NCBI RefSeq assembly: GCF_900546705.1
Contig: NZ_URDP01000002.1
Coordinates: 1 to 64,000 of the forward strand
Length of the DNA stretch: 64,000 bases
DNA from: an uncultured Oscillibacter sp.
Lineage (GTDB): Bacteria > Bacillota > Clostridia > Oscillospirales > Oscillospiraceae
Direction: 5' to 3'
Part shown: positions 1-6,928 of the stretch, piece by piece
Layout of the letters: each line of letters starts with the position of its first letter
Position numbering within the stretch: position 1 is the stretch's first letter
Position numbers and translations under genes: made by a program
Notes under the pieces: generated by a model
What the model saw: only the letters and a program-made list of their open reading frames with translations
The model's database searches: none
Told to the model about the DNA's origin: nothing

Positions 1-421
1 TGATGACGTCCGCCAGCTCCGCCAGCCGGGCCATGCCGCTGCACATGGCGGCGGTGTAGGTCTGGTAGACCCGGCCGTAGTCCCCCATCACCGGGTCCAC
101 CACTACCACGGTGTCCGGTCCCCGGAACCGGTGGATAAAGTCCTCCACCACGCCGATCTGCCGCTCGCTGCCCAGGAAGCCGCTGTATATGGCCTGGAAT
201 GTCAGGCCCAAGCTGGCCCAGTGGTCCGCCACCTTGGGCATCTCGTCGGTCATGTCCAGAAAGGTGAACCCCTCGAACCCGCCGGTGTGGGTGGAGAGAA
301 ACGCCGTGGGCAGGGGGCAGCACTGGACCCCCATGGCGGAGAGAATGGGAATGGCCACAGTGAGAGAGCACCGGCCGAAGCCGGACATGTCGTGAATGGC
401 AGCAACGCGTGGGGTCATCAT
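1..421 (-). CDS. Pyridoxamine/pyridoxal kinase (partial, C-terminus outside window)
   Basis: The first 140 residues of a ribokinase-fold vitamin B6 kinase, which phosphorylates pyridoxal or pyridoxamine with ATP in the cytoplasm (PLP salvage). The N-terminus reads MMTPRVAAIHDMSGFGRCSL, typical of the PdxY/PdxK-like group in Firmicutes. The motif VVVDPVMGDYGRVY lies near residue 112 and belongs to the substrate and Mg-ATP site of this family. The start at 421 is preceded by AGAGGAAG. The reading frame is open to the window edge, so the gene is cut there and not visibly broken. It is transcribed away from tRNA-Leu. A related hydroxymethylpyrimidine kinase is the main alternative, but the N-terminal motif favours B6. 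Confidence 0.85.
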   Translation of the reverse strand, partial: MMTPRVAAIHDMSGFGRCSLTVAIPILSAMGVQCCPLPTAFLSTHTGGFEGFTFLDMTDEMPKVADHWASLGLTFQAIYSGFLGSERQIGVVEDFIHRFRGPDTVVVVDPVMGDYGRVYQTYTAAMCSGMARLAELADVI

Positions 422-485
422 GGTACGCTTCCTCTTTTCAATGGTTTTGAACAGACTGTATTTCATTGTATCGTAGATTTTCCTA

Positions 486-514
486 TTGTTCAAGGGGGAG
501 AGATGTGATATACT
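486..514 (+). promoter_or_regulatory. Sigma-A promoter of tRNA-Leu
   Basis: TTGTTC at 486-491 and TATACT at 509-514 are separated by exactly 17 bp and lie 24 bp before the tRNA. Confidence 0.75.
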
Positions 515-537
515 GCAACTATCCCGGCGCCGTCTCT

Positions 538-620
538 GCGGGTATGGTGGAATTGGCAGACACGATGGATTTAGGTTCCATTGGGCAACCGTGCAGGTTC
601 GAGTCCTGTTACCCGCACCA
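538..620 (+). tRNA. tRNA-Leu (anticodon UAG), CCA encoded
   Basis: The acceptor stem GCGGGTA pairs with TACCCGC, the T-loop is GGTTCGAGTCC, and the long variable arm is of class II (Leu) type. The anticodon stem ATGGA/TCCAT closes the 7-base loop TTTAGGT, giving anticodon TAG, which reads CUA and other CUN leucine codons. The encoded CCA is at 618-620. A promoter and a terminator flank it directly, so it is a single-gene unit. Confidence 0.95.
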
Positions 621-659
621 GCTCGTCGCAAGCGACATATCGCTTGCGACGAGCTTTTT
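621..659 (+). terminator. Rho-independent terminator of tRNA-Leu (copy 1)
   Basis: GCTCGTCGCAAGCG pairs with CGCTTGCGACGAGC and is followed by TTTTT, starting directly after the CCA of the tRNA. Confidence 0.9.
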
Positions 660-707
660 CATTTCATTGCAAAGCTCATCGTGCGCTCATTCTGCTGCTC
701 CTCGCTT

Positions 708-742
708 CCAAATCGAACCCGCTGCGCTGGGCTTCGATTTGG
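708..742. repeat. Imperfect inverted repeat in the tRNA-Leu downstream spacer
   Basis: CCAAATCGAA (708-717) pairs with TTCGATTTGG (733-742), with CCC/GGG extending the stem inwards. It has no T-tract. The spacer 660-976 holds this hairpin, a second terminator copy, and a sigma-K-like promoter at its end. No gene is seen in it. Confidence 0.5.
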
Positions 743-793
743 TTTCGGGTGCAAACCTGGAACCCCTGGCATCCATACCGCTGCAATATTCCA

Positions 794-832
794 GCTCGTC
801 GCAGGCGACAGATCGCTTGCGGCGAGCTTTTT
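794..832 (+). terminator. Second, diverged copy of the tRNA-Leu terminator
   Basis: GCTCGTCGCAGGCG pairs with CGCTTGCGGCGAGC plus TTTTT. The CCA before it and the TCATTTTATCGCAAAGC after it also match copy 1, so about 55 bp is duplicated (618-676 and 791-848). No intact tRNA precedes this copy. Confidence 0.7.
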
Positions 833-905
833 CATTTTATCGCAAAGCGCACCGGGCCTCCGCTTTCCCGCCCCGGACGGGCTGTAAAAAGCGCCCGCAG
901 GTGGA

Positions 906-933
906 ACGCCGGCCGCGGGGGGTGCATAGGATG
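906..933 (+). promoter_or_regulatory. Candidate sigma-K-type promoter of the small surface-domain gene
   Basis: AC (906-907), 17 bp, then CATAGGATG (925-933). The known sigma-K consensus is mACm, 16-17 bp, CATAnnnTA; this site matches in all but the last base. No sigma-A promoter is visible before the gene. The -35 is very short, so the call rests on agreement with a second site at 1332-1359. Confidence 0.4.
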
Positions 934-976
934 GCGGGAGCAAACGCTCAATCCAACCAAAGGAGTATCTCTTATT

Positions 977-1267
977 ATGGGTATGCCTGTTATTACCGCC
1001 AGCACCACCACCAGAAGCCAGGCCATCACGGATCTCATTCAGTCGGTGGCGCTGGAGGAGACCGCCCTGTCCCACATCCTCAACGCAGAGGGGGAGAAAA
1101 TCCAGAAAATGGTGGCGCTGCCCGATGTGACCCCGGAGGTGCTGCTGGCCACCAACAAGTCTGTGGAGTCCATGGTCAACGCGGTATCCCGGCTGGAAAT
1201 GATTCTCCAGTCCAAGTTGTCCGGCTTCAGCGACTGCCTGTGTCCGTCTGAGATCACTCAGGGATAA
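977..1267 (+). CDS. Small protein made of the ALSHILNAEGEKIQK domain
   Basis: This is a 96-residue soluble protein with no signal peptide. Residues about 14-82 form one helical-looking domain: SQAITDLIQSVALEETALSH, ILNAEGEKIQKM, then TPEVLLATNKSVESMVNAVS. The same domain ends the large protein encoded at 1433-2698. I recall similar sequences on spore-surface proteins of Clostridia and Bacilli, but the exact function is not known to me. The ATG at 977 follows AAAGGAG by 11 bases. A sigma-K-like promoter lies upstream, and a direct repeat and terminator follow. It may be a spore outer-layer adaptor that assembles with the larger protein; this is inference. Confidence 0.7.
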   Translation: MGMPVITASTTTRSQAITDLIQSVALEETALSHILNAEGEKIQKMVALPDVTPEVLLATNKSVESMVNAVSRLEMILQSKLSGFSDCLCPSEITQG

Positions 1268-1295
1268 CGATCAGAAAGAGATAACGATCAGAAAG
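1263..1295 (+). repeat. Tandem 16-bp direct repeat over a stop codon
   Basis: GATAACGATCAGAAAG occurs at 1263-1278 and again at 1280-1295, one base apart. The first copy contains the TAA stop of the small gene, so it is probably a local slippage duplication. Confidence 0.7.
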
Positions 1296-1329
1296 GGTGG
1301 GGCTTCCGGCAGGAGGCCCCACCTGTTTT
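1296..1329 (+). terminator. Terminator after the small surface-domain gene
   Basis: GGTGGGGCTTCC pairs with GGAGGCCCCACC, followed by TGTTTT. Confidence 0.75.
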
Positions 1330-1331
1330 GC

Positions 1332-1359
1332 ACAGCCGCCCCACCGGCCTCATATCATA
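1332..1359 (+). promoter_or_regulatory. Candidate sigma-K-type promoter of the choice-of-anchor protein
   Basis: AC (1332-1333), 17 bp, then CATATCATA (1351-1359), which fits CATAnnnTA exactly. The same arrangement and spacing occurs before the neighbouring gene with the shared domain. Confidence 0.45.
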
Positions 1360-1432
1360 AGGATGGAGCGGTTCCGCTCCGACTTGAAAGACGCCGATTG
1401 CGGCCAGTATCATTCCTGTGGGAGGATCAACC

Positions 1433-2698
1433 ATGGCATTTAATTTTGGCCTTGCCAATGACTATAACGTATTCGTTTTTGGCGACATGACCCTGAGCAA
1501 CACCGACGCCGAAGGGCGCGTGGCCGTAGGCGGCAACGCCACCCTCAGCAACTACGGCATCGGCGCCGGCATTACCGCGCTGCCCCCCGCCAACACGGAC
1601 CCATCCTTTGTGGTGGGCGGGGACGTGAACGTCACCGGAGGCTCCAATGCCAGCGGCAACACGGTGGTCAACCCCGGCAGTACCATCATCAGCTATACCA
1701 TGGGCAACCCCAACGGTCTTTTGATCTCGGGGACGCCCATTGACTTTGCGGAGGCGGAACGGTACCTCAAGTGCGCCTCCAATTTCTGGGGCGCCCTGTC
1801 GCCCAACGGCACCGGCGAGGTAGTCTTCAACCAGCTGAACCTGATCGGAACCGATGAGATTTTGAACATCTTCTCCCTGGACAGCGGCAATCTCTACGGT
1901 ACCGGCATCTCCCTGGCTCAGCTCAACGGCATCAATATCATCGCTCCCCTGGGCGCTACCATTCTCATCAACGTGGACGGCACCGCCATCCAGTACGGCA
2001 GTTACCAGATCTTCCGCAACGGCACGGCGGCCACCCGGGAACATGCACGGCGAATCCTGTGGAACTTTCCCCAGGCGCTGACCTGGTCCAACAGCACCAC
2101 CGCCATTTACGGCTCGGTGCTGGCCCCCTTCGCCGCTGCCAACACCACTTACAGCCAGATCAACGGCAACATCATCTTCGATCGCTTTTCCGGCAATTCC
2201 GAAAGCCACAACGAATTGTTCATCGGTGTGCTGCCGGAGGCCGACGTCTGCCGGCTGACCACCACCAGCACCACCACATCCACCAGCACCACTACGTCCA
2301 CCAGCACCACTACGTCTACCAGCACCACCACGTCCACCAGCACCACCACGTCCACCAGCACCACTACGTCCACCAGCACCACTACGTCCACCAGCACCAC
2401 TACGTCTACCACGACCGCGTCCACCACGACCACCCAGGTCCCGGTTCCCCGCAGTCAGGCAATTACGGATCTGCTGGTGTCCGTGGCCCTGCAGCAGGCG
2501 GCCCTCTCCCACATTCTCAATGCGGAAGGAGAGAAGGTGCAGAAAATCCTTTCCCTGGATCAGCTGACGCCGGAGACGATTTTGCAGACCAACCGCTCTG
2601 TGGAGGCCATGGTCAACAGCATCTCCAACCTGGAGGCCATTCTCGCCGACAAAATCGCGCTTTTTAAAGGGTGCGGCTGCAGTCATACGGGAGAATAA
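1433..2698 (+). CDS. Choice-of-anchor A surface protein with Thr-rich repeat linker
   Basis: 421 residues. The N-terminal 270 or so match the choice-of-anchor A adhesive domain; the motif VFGDMTLSNTDAEGRVAVGG near residue 15 is diagnostic. A linker of TSTTTS hexapeptides follows (about residues 278-330), built from eight tandem 18-bp units. The C-terminal 80 residues repeat the SQAITDLL/ALSHILNAEGEK domain of the 96-residue protein upstream, ending in CGCSHTGE. No signal peptide or LPXTG motif is visible, which suits a mother-cell-made spore-surface protein better than a secreted wall protein. The start at 1433 follows GGAGG by 7 bases; an upstream in-frame GTG has no ribosome site. The Thr/Ser linker is a likely O-glycosylation target of the next gene. 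Confidence 0.8.
   Translation: MAFNFGLANDYNVFVFGDMTLSNTDAEGRVAVGGNATLSNYGIGAGITALPPANTDPSFVVGGDVNVTGGSNASGNTVVNPGSTIISYTMGNPNGLLISGTPIDFAEAERYLKCASNFWGALSPNGTGEVVFNQLNLIGTDEILNIFSLDSGNLYGTGISLAQLNGINIIAPLGATILINVDGTAIQYGSYQIFRNGTAATREHARRILWNFPQALTWSNSTTAIYGSVLAPFAAANTTYSQINGNIIFDRFSGNSESHNELFIGVLPEADVCRLTTTSTTTSTSTTTSTSTTTSTSTTTSTSTTTSTSTTTSTSTTTSTSTTTSTTTASTTTTQVPVPRSQAITDLLVSVALQQAALSHILNAEGEKVQKILSLDQLTPETILQTNRSVEAMVNSISNLEAILADKIALFKGCGCSHTGE
2264..2407 (+). repeat. Eight tandem 18-bp repeats encoding TSTTTS
   Basis: The unit is ACCAGCACCACTACGTCC, present eight times with only third-position changes (C/T, A/G), so the peptide is kept identical. Two shorter degenerate units (TTAS, TTTQ) follow. 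Copy number is likely to vary between strains by slippage. Confidence 0.9.
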
Positions 2699-2703
2699 AC
2701 TGA

Positions 2704-2735
2704 GGATGGCGCAGCAGAAATCTGCTGCGCCATCC
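2704..2735 (+). other. Strong hairpin between surface protein and glycosyltransferase genes
   Basis: GGATGGCGCAGCAG and CTGCTGCGCCATCC form a perfect 14-bp stem with loop AAAT. There is no T-tract, so it is more likely an mRNA stability or processing element than a terminator. It fills the gap before the glycosyltransferase. Confidence 0.6.
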
Positions 2736-2764
2736 AGTCTATGAAGAAAGTGAGCAGATCGGGT

Positions 2765-4054
2765 ATGAAAGTTGCGGTTTTGACGATGTTCGCAGGTCTG
2801 TCCACCACCTACTCCCTGGTCAACGTGGTGGCGGATCAGATCAAGATGTTGCTGGAGGCCCAGGTGGAGCTGAAGATCCTGGTCAGCGAGACGTGCCCCG
2901 ATGCCGAACGCTGGGGCGTATTTCTGGACCCCCGGCTGGAGTGGGTGAAGATTACCAACACCCGGGACGGCGCGCCCATTGTGTGGCACGACTACTCCGC
3001 CCCCACAGGTACGGTCCACGAGACCTTTTTCGAGGAGGCGGCGCGGATTGCCGAAGACTACGTCCGGCATCTTCAGGACGTGGATGTGTGCATCATGCAC
3101 GACATCCTCTACCAGGGCTGGCATCTGGTGCACAATGTGGCGATCCGCCAGGCGCAAAAGTCCCTGCCGAACGTGAGATTTTTGGCCTTTACCCACTCCC
3201 TGCCGGTCAACCGCCCCCAGAAGACGGAGTGGCCCTTTTCCGCGCGGTTTACCCCCATGCCCAACACCCGCTTCGTCTACCCCACCCACTCGGGAATCGA
3301 CGCCCTGGCCCGCCAGTACGACGTGCCCCAGGGCAGCTGCGCGGTGGTGTACAACACGCTGCCCCTGCTGGAGCTGCTGAGCCGGGACGTGCGGCAGGTG
3401 GCGGACCGGATCGACCTGCTGAGCGCGGAGATTCTGGTGACCTATCCCGGGCGGCTCACCACCGGCAAGCGATTTGAGAAGGTCGCCGCCCTGGCCGGAG
3501 CCATCCAGCGAAAAACGGAGCAGCGCACCAAGGTGGTCTTCTGCGACTTTCCCAGCGCCGACACGCCCGGCCCCATCTACAAGCGGACCATTCAGACCGA
3601 GGGGATGAAGTTCGGCCTGGAAAAGGAGGACCTGGTCTTTACCTCCGACCTGGGGTATGCGCAGGGCTTCCCCCGCCGCGGGGTATTTGAGCTGTTTGGA
3701 TTGTCCAACCTGTTCATCTGCCCCTCCTTCTCCGAGTCCTTCGGGCTGACGGTGCTGGAGGCGGCCAGCCGGGGAAATTTCCTGGTGCTCAATGAGGCGG
3801 TGCCTGCCCTGAAAGAGCTGGGGGACAGCCTGGGCGCCTATTTTTTGCGGTGGGACGGACGGAATTTCGGCTACGACACCCACGAAAAATACCTTCCCTC
3901 GGAGCAGGCATATTACGAAGAGCACGGAGAGCGGATCGTCAATCTCATGCGGGAGGACCCCAGCCTGCGGGCCAAAACCAGGGCGCGGACCAGATACAAC
4001 GGGGCCTGGATCTGCCGCAATCAGCTGATGCCTCTGCTGCGCGGAACCGTGTGA
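2765..4054 (+). CDS. GT-B fold glycosyltransferase (GT4-like)
   Basis: 429 residues with a retaining GT-B layout. The N-terminal acceptor domain starts MKVAVLTMFAGLSTTYSLV. The C-terminal donor domain has the EX7E-type motif SESFGLTVLEAASRGN near residue 325, where the glutamates bind the nucleotide-sugar. No signal or membrane segment is present, so it is cytoplasmic. The ATG at 2765 fits the fold's first beta strand; an in-frame ATG at 2741 abuts a hairpin and lacks a ribosome site. It lies 66 bp behind the Thr-repeat surface protein, on the same strand, and that protein is its likely substrate. The sugar cannot be read from sequence. A role in wall polysaccharide is the alternative. Confidence 0.85.
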   Translation: MKVAVLTMFAGLSTTYSLVNVVADQIKMLLEAQVELKILVSETCPDAERWGVFLDPRLEWVKITNTRDGAPIVWHDYSAPTGTVHETFFEEAARIAEDYVRHLQDVDVCIMHDILYQGWHLVHNVAIRQAQKSLPNVRFLAFTHSLPVNRPQKTEWPFSARFTPMPNTRFVYPTHSGIDALARQYDVPQGSCAVVYNTLPLLELLSRDVRQVADRIDLLSAEILVTYPGRLTTGKRFEKVAALAGAIQRKTEQRTKVVFCDFPSADTPGPIYKRTIQTEGMKFGLEKEDLVFTSDLGYAQGFPRRGVFELFGLSNLFICPSFSESFGLTVLEAASRGNFLVLNEAVPALKELGDSLGAYFLRWDGRNFGYDTHEKYLPSEQAYYEEHGERIVNLMREDPSLRAKTRARTRYNGAWICRNQLMPLLRGTV

Positions 4055-4090
4055 CCGGCAGTCCCCGCCGGGCCGTCGCTGTCCCGAAAA

Positions 4091-4109
4091 CAATAGATAT
4101 TTTCTATTG
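4091..4109. promoter_or_regulatory. Perfect inverted repeat, possible operator
   Basis: CAATAGA and TCTATTG are separated by 5 bp, 20 bp upstream of the -35 box of the next gene. There is no T-tract, so an operator is more likely than a terminator. Confidence 0.4.
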
Positions 4110-4128
4110 AATTATTGATAATATGAAT

Positions 4129-4157
4129 TTAACACCGGCGCCTTCCGGGACTATAAT
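4129..4157 (+). promoter_or_regulatory. Strong sigma-A promoter
   Basis: TTAACA (4129-4134), 17 bp, TATAAT (4152-4157), 35 bp before the start of the YczE-like gene. Confidence 0.85.
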
Positions 4158-4192
4158 AGCGTGGATTTCCAATGAGACCGGGAGGCAGTCCT

Positions 4193-4882
4193 GTGAAAGA
4201 CGAAAAACAAACCCTGCCGCTGTTCCGCGGCGAACTGGCACTGGCCGTGGCGGTGGTCATCAACTCTCTGGGCGTGGTGCTGATGCTGTACTCGGGGGCG
4301 GGCATCTCCGCCATCTCCAGCGTACCCTACGCCTTTTCCGAGGTGCTCAGCTTCTTCTCCCTGGGCACCTGGACCTATCTTTTTCAGGCGGCGCTGATTT
4401 TGTCGCTGATGGTGCTGCGGCGGCGGTTCGTGGTGTCCTACCTCTTCAGCTTCGCCGTGGGCTTCGTGTTCAGCGAGCTGCTGGACGTCCACGAGCTGTG
4501 GATCAACGCGCTGCCCACGGGCCTCGGGTGGGACGTGGTCTACTTTGTGGTCAGCTACCTGCTCATCTGCGTGGGCATCGCCCTGTCCAACCGCTGCAAG
4601 CTGCCCATCGTGCCCACGGACCTGTTCCCCCGGGAGCTGTCCGCCATCACCGGCGTCGGCTACCCGAAGATCAAGATCTCCTTCGACGCCATCTGCCTGG
4701 CGGTGACGGCGGGCATGACCGCGCTGTTTTTGGGTCATCTGGAGGGGCTGGGCATCGGCACGGTGCTGGCGGCGCTGACCATGGGCAAGGTCATCGGCCT
4801 GGTGGGCACCTGGCTGGACCGGCACTTTGTCTTCGACATCCACCACCGCCCCGGCAGGCCCAACGTGTGCAGCGCCTCCTGA
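4193..4882 (+). CDS. YczE/YyaS/YitT-type integral membrane protein
   Basis: 229 residues with five or more hydrophobic segments (about residues 15-40, 58-75, 78-100, 115-135, 165-185, 190-215). It resembles the YczE/DUF6198 membrane family, whose function is unknown; members often sit beside regulators or transporters. The motif CKLPIVPTDLFPRELS follows the fourth segment. The GTG start at 4193 follows GGGAGG by 7 bases. It has its own strong promoter with a nearby inverted repeat and a strong terminator, so it is monocistronic and probably regulated. Specific function is not assigned. Confidence 0.7.
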   Translation: MKDEKQTLPLFRGELALAVAVVINSLGVVLMLYSGAGISAISSVPYAFSEVLSFFSLGTWTYLFQAALILSLMVLRRRFVVSYLFSFAVGFVFSELLDVHELWINALPTGLGWDVVYFVVSYLLICVGIALSNRCKLPIVPTDLFPRELSAITGVGYPKIKISFDAICLAVTAGMTALFLGHLEGLGIGTVLAALTMGKVIGLVGTWLDRHFVFDIHHRPGRPNVCSAS

Positions 4883-4896
4883 GGCCCCGGCCCATG

Positions 4897-4931
4897 AAAA
4901 AAGACACGCCTTTCGGGGCGTGTCTTTTTTT
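4897..4931 (+). terminator. Terminator after the YczE-like gene
   Basis: AAAAAAGACACGCC, short loop, GGCGTGTCTTTTTTT. Confidence 0.9.
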
Positions 4932-4988
4932 GTGTCACCGGGCGGCGCCGGCGCATAGTCTGGAGAAAACGCCAAAGGGGGGCTTCTC

Positions 4989-5606
4989 TTGAACCGCCGA
5001 TCCCATCGCCGCAGCGCCCTGGCCGGGCAGCTGCGCCGCGTCCACCTGGTGGACAAATGTCTCATGGTCTTTCTGGCCGTGCTGCTGGTCCAGTCCGCCG
5101 TCAACCTGCTCTGCCCCGCCGGCGCCGGCCTGGCCGGGGACATCGACGTCATCGTCCGCACCTCCGCCGCCGCCATCTTCGGCTACCTGCTCAGTGCCAA
5201 CTTCACCCGGCTCTCCCTGCCGGGACAGGCGCGCGAGGCCGCGCCGGCGCATACGCTGGAAGCGGAGGCCGGCGCACCGGTGTCCGGTGCACCGGTGGGG
5301 CGCATCGGCTTTGACGCCGGGGAGGCGGGTACCCCGCTGTCCCAGACGGAAGTGCCCGTCCCGCCGGAGAGCACGCCCGACCCGGAGGAGACGGTGAGTT
5401 CCGTTCAGATCGCCTGTGCCGCCGCCGTGGGGCTTTTCTGCCTGGCGGCGCTGCTGGCGCTGCGGAACCTGTCGGCCCTGGGCCTGCTCCCGCTGTCCGA
5501 CGGTGCCGCCGACACGGTGGTCCAGTTCCGGGACTTCGTCTCCGGCTGCGTGGGGTTCCTCATCGGCTGCCCCACCCGCACCGGCGCTTCCACATCTTCT
5601 TCATGA
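4989..5606 (+). CDS. Hypothetical membrane protein
   Basis: 205 residues, not recognised. Hydrophobic segments lie at about 24-42 and 52-70. A polar Ala/Pro/Glu-rich stretch (about 75-130) follows, then segments at about 137-160 and 185-195. The layout is two membrane hairpins joined by a flexible loop. The TTG start at 4989 follows AAAGGGGGG by 6 bases. A tandem repeat protein follows 18 bp downstream with its own GGAGG, so the two are probably co-transcribed. Pairing of a small membrane protein with a repeat protein lacking a signal peptide could mean membrane anchoring of a spore-coat or cell-surface layer, but nothing in the sequence proves this. Confidence 0.6.
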   Translation: MNRRSHRRSALAGQLRRVHLVDKCLMVFLAVLLVQSAVNLLCPAGAGLAGDIDVIVRTSAAAIFGYLLSANFTRLSLPGQAREAAPAHTLEAEAGAPVSGAPVGRIGFDAGEAGTPLSQTEVPVPPESTPDPEETVSSVQIACAAAVGLFCLAALLALRNLSALGLLPLSDGAADTVVQFRDFVSGCVGFLIGCPTRTGASTSSS

Positions 5607-5624
5607 TTCATCAGGAGGTTTTCC

Positions 5625-6488
5625 ATGGCCGACATCAAGCAGGATCTGCTCAGTCTGCAATACAGCCAGAGTTTTGAAATCCAGGGCATGCAGGAGTCCA
5701 GCGTGGACCTGGTGCTGCCCCCCGCCCCCACGGCGCTGTCCACGGTCTACGGCGTGGTCACCGACGGCACGGCCCCTCTGGCCGACGCCACCGTCAAGCT
5801 CTTCGACAGCGCGGGCCAGCCCTACCAGCACACCATGACGGACGCCGCCGGCGCCTTCACCCTCACCGGGGTGGAGCCGGGCACCTACACCCTGGGCGCC
5901 GTCCTCGACGGCTACCGGCTCAGCGACGCGGCGGGCGTGGTGCTCGCCGCAGGGGCCACGGTCCAGGCCAACCTGACCTGCGTGCCGGACGCCACCCTCT
6001 CCCTGGGGGCCATTGCCGGCGTGCTGACCGTCACCGACCCGGCGGGGGCCGCGGTGCCCCTGGGCGGGGCCAAGGTAGTGCTCCGGGACGCCCAGGGCGC
6101 GGACGTGGCCGCCACCTACACCGCCGCCGACGGGGAGTTTGCCTTCTACGACCTGGCCGACGGCACCTACACCCTCTCCTCCTACGCCGAGGGCTACCAG
6201 TCCGCCGCCTCCATGACGGCGGTCATCGCCGGCGGCTCCATCGCCAACGTGACCATGTCCATGACCGTGGACAGCCGCACCTACAACGGCACGGTCAGCG
6301 GCGTCATCCGGGACAGCGGAGGCCGGGCGGTGGCCGGGTGCTTTGTGGGACTGTACCAGGTGGTCACAGTCGCCGGCGTGACCCGGGAAGTGCTGACGGC
6401 GGTCACCAAGACCAACGACGCGGGAAAGTACCTCTTCGGCGGCGTGGGTGCCGGTGCGTATCTGGTCAAGGCAAAGCTGGAGCAGTAA
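5625..6488 (+). CDS. Triple prealbumin-like (carboxypeptidase-regulatory) repeat protein
   Basis: 287 residues. After a 36-residue N-terminal segment come three repeats of about 80 residues with the beta-sandwich signature GxVxDxxGxPLxxAxVxL...TDxxGxFxxxxLxxGTYTLxxxxxGY: about 37-118, 127-212 and 218-287. These resemble Cna-B/CarboxypepD_reg domains used as stalks in surface proteins. Unusually, there is no signal peptide, LPXTG or membrane segment. The N-terminus (MADIKQDLLSLQYSQSFEIQ) may be a docking segment. The start follows CAGGAGG by 7 bases. It could be a spore-coat stalk protein or a non-classically exported protein. It lies near the phage-particle cluster but on the opposite strand, so a fibre role is only a remote possibility. 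Confidence 0.75.
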   Translation: MADIKQDLLSLQYSQSFEIQGMQESSVDLVLPPAPTALSTVYGVVTDGTAPLADATVKLFDSAGQPYQHTMTDAAGAFTLTGVEPGTYTLGAVLDGYRLSDAAGVVLAAGATVQANLTCVPDATLSLGAIAGVLTVTDPAGAAVPLGGAKVVLRDAQGADVAATYTAADGEFAFYDLADGTYTLSSYAEGYQSAASMTAVIAGGSIANVTMSMTVDSRTYNGTVSGVIRDSGGRAVAGCFVGLYQVVTVAGVTREVLTAVTKTNDAGKYLFGGVGAGAYLVKAKLEQ

Positions 6489-6556
6489 GGCCGGACGGAG
6501 GCATCGGCGCCGCGTGCCGGGTGTGCCTGGAGCCGGGCGGGGAGGCGGACGCCTCC

Positions 6557-6928
6557 ATGTGCCTGGCGCCGGGCCCCGCCCGGTGCGGCATCCGCCTTTG
6601 CATCCGGGACTTCCGCCCCCTGGACCGGGCGGTGCTGGAGGCGGCAGGCAGGCCGGATCGCTGGGAGCGGACGCTGTGGTGCCAGGGGCAGGTCTGCTTT
6701 GCCCCCCTGGCGCCGGGGACGTACCGGCTGACGCTGGAGCGGGGCCGCAGGTCCATGGCGCTGGTCATCGGCCTGCCGCCGGGAGGCGGCACGGCGGTCT
6801 GCTGCGCCCTGGACCGGGGACAGTTTTGCTGGTGCCCCGACCCCGCCTGCCGCTTCAGCGGCGGCTGGTGTCCGGAGGATGTTTTCCCTCCGCCCGTCTG
6901 CCCCGGCGGAGGGCACGGCGGTAGATGA
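6557..6928 (+). CDS. Possible small Cys-rich protein, convergent overlap with MATE gene
   Basis: 123 residues if the ATG at 6557 is used (GGGGAGG 11 bases upstream). The segment APLAPGTYRLTLERGRRS resembles the GTYTL strand of the preceding repeats, so this may be a decayed or frame-shifted fourth repeat. Ten cysteines are spread along the protein. Its last 74 bases overlap the 3' end of the MATE gene on the other strand. It directly follows the triple-repeat gene and may extend upstream. It could be a pseudogene tail. Confidence 0.4.
   Translation: MCLAPGPARCGIRLCIRDFRPLDRAVLEAAGRPDRWERTLWCQGQVCFAPLAPGTYRLTLERGRRSMALVIGLPPGGGTAVCCALDRGQFCWCPDPACRFSGGWCPEDVFPPPVCPGGGHGGR

Noticed and set aside
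660..976. Second tRNA before the repeated terminator
   Set aside because: No cloverleaf can be formed. Only an orphan CCA and a degenerate tail-like segment are present.
2264..2407. CRISPR array
   Set aside because: The units are contiguous 18-mers with no spacers and lie in a coding frame (TSTTTS).
1427..4093. Very long minus-strand open frame of 888 codons
   Set aside because: It is antisense to the surface protein and glycosyltransferase genes, has an implausible composition (Gly/Val/His-rich, rare motifs) and no ribosome site. High GC content leaves many stop-free shadows.
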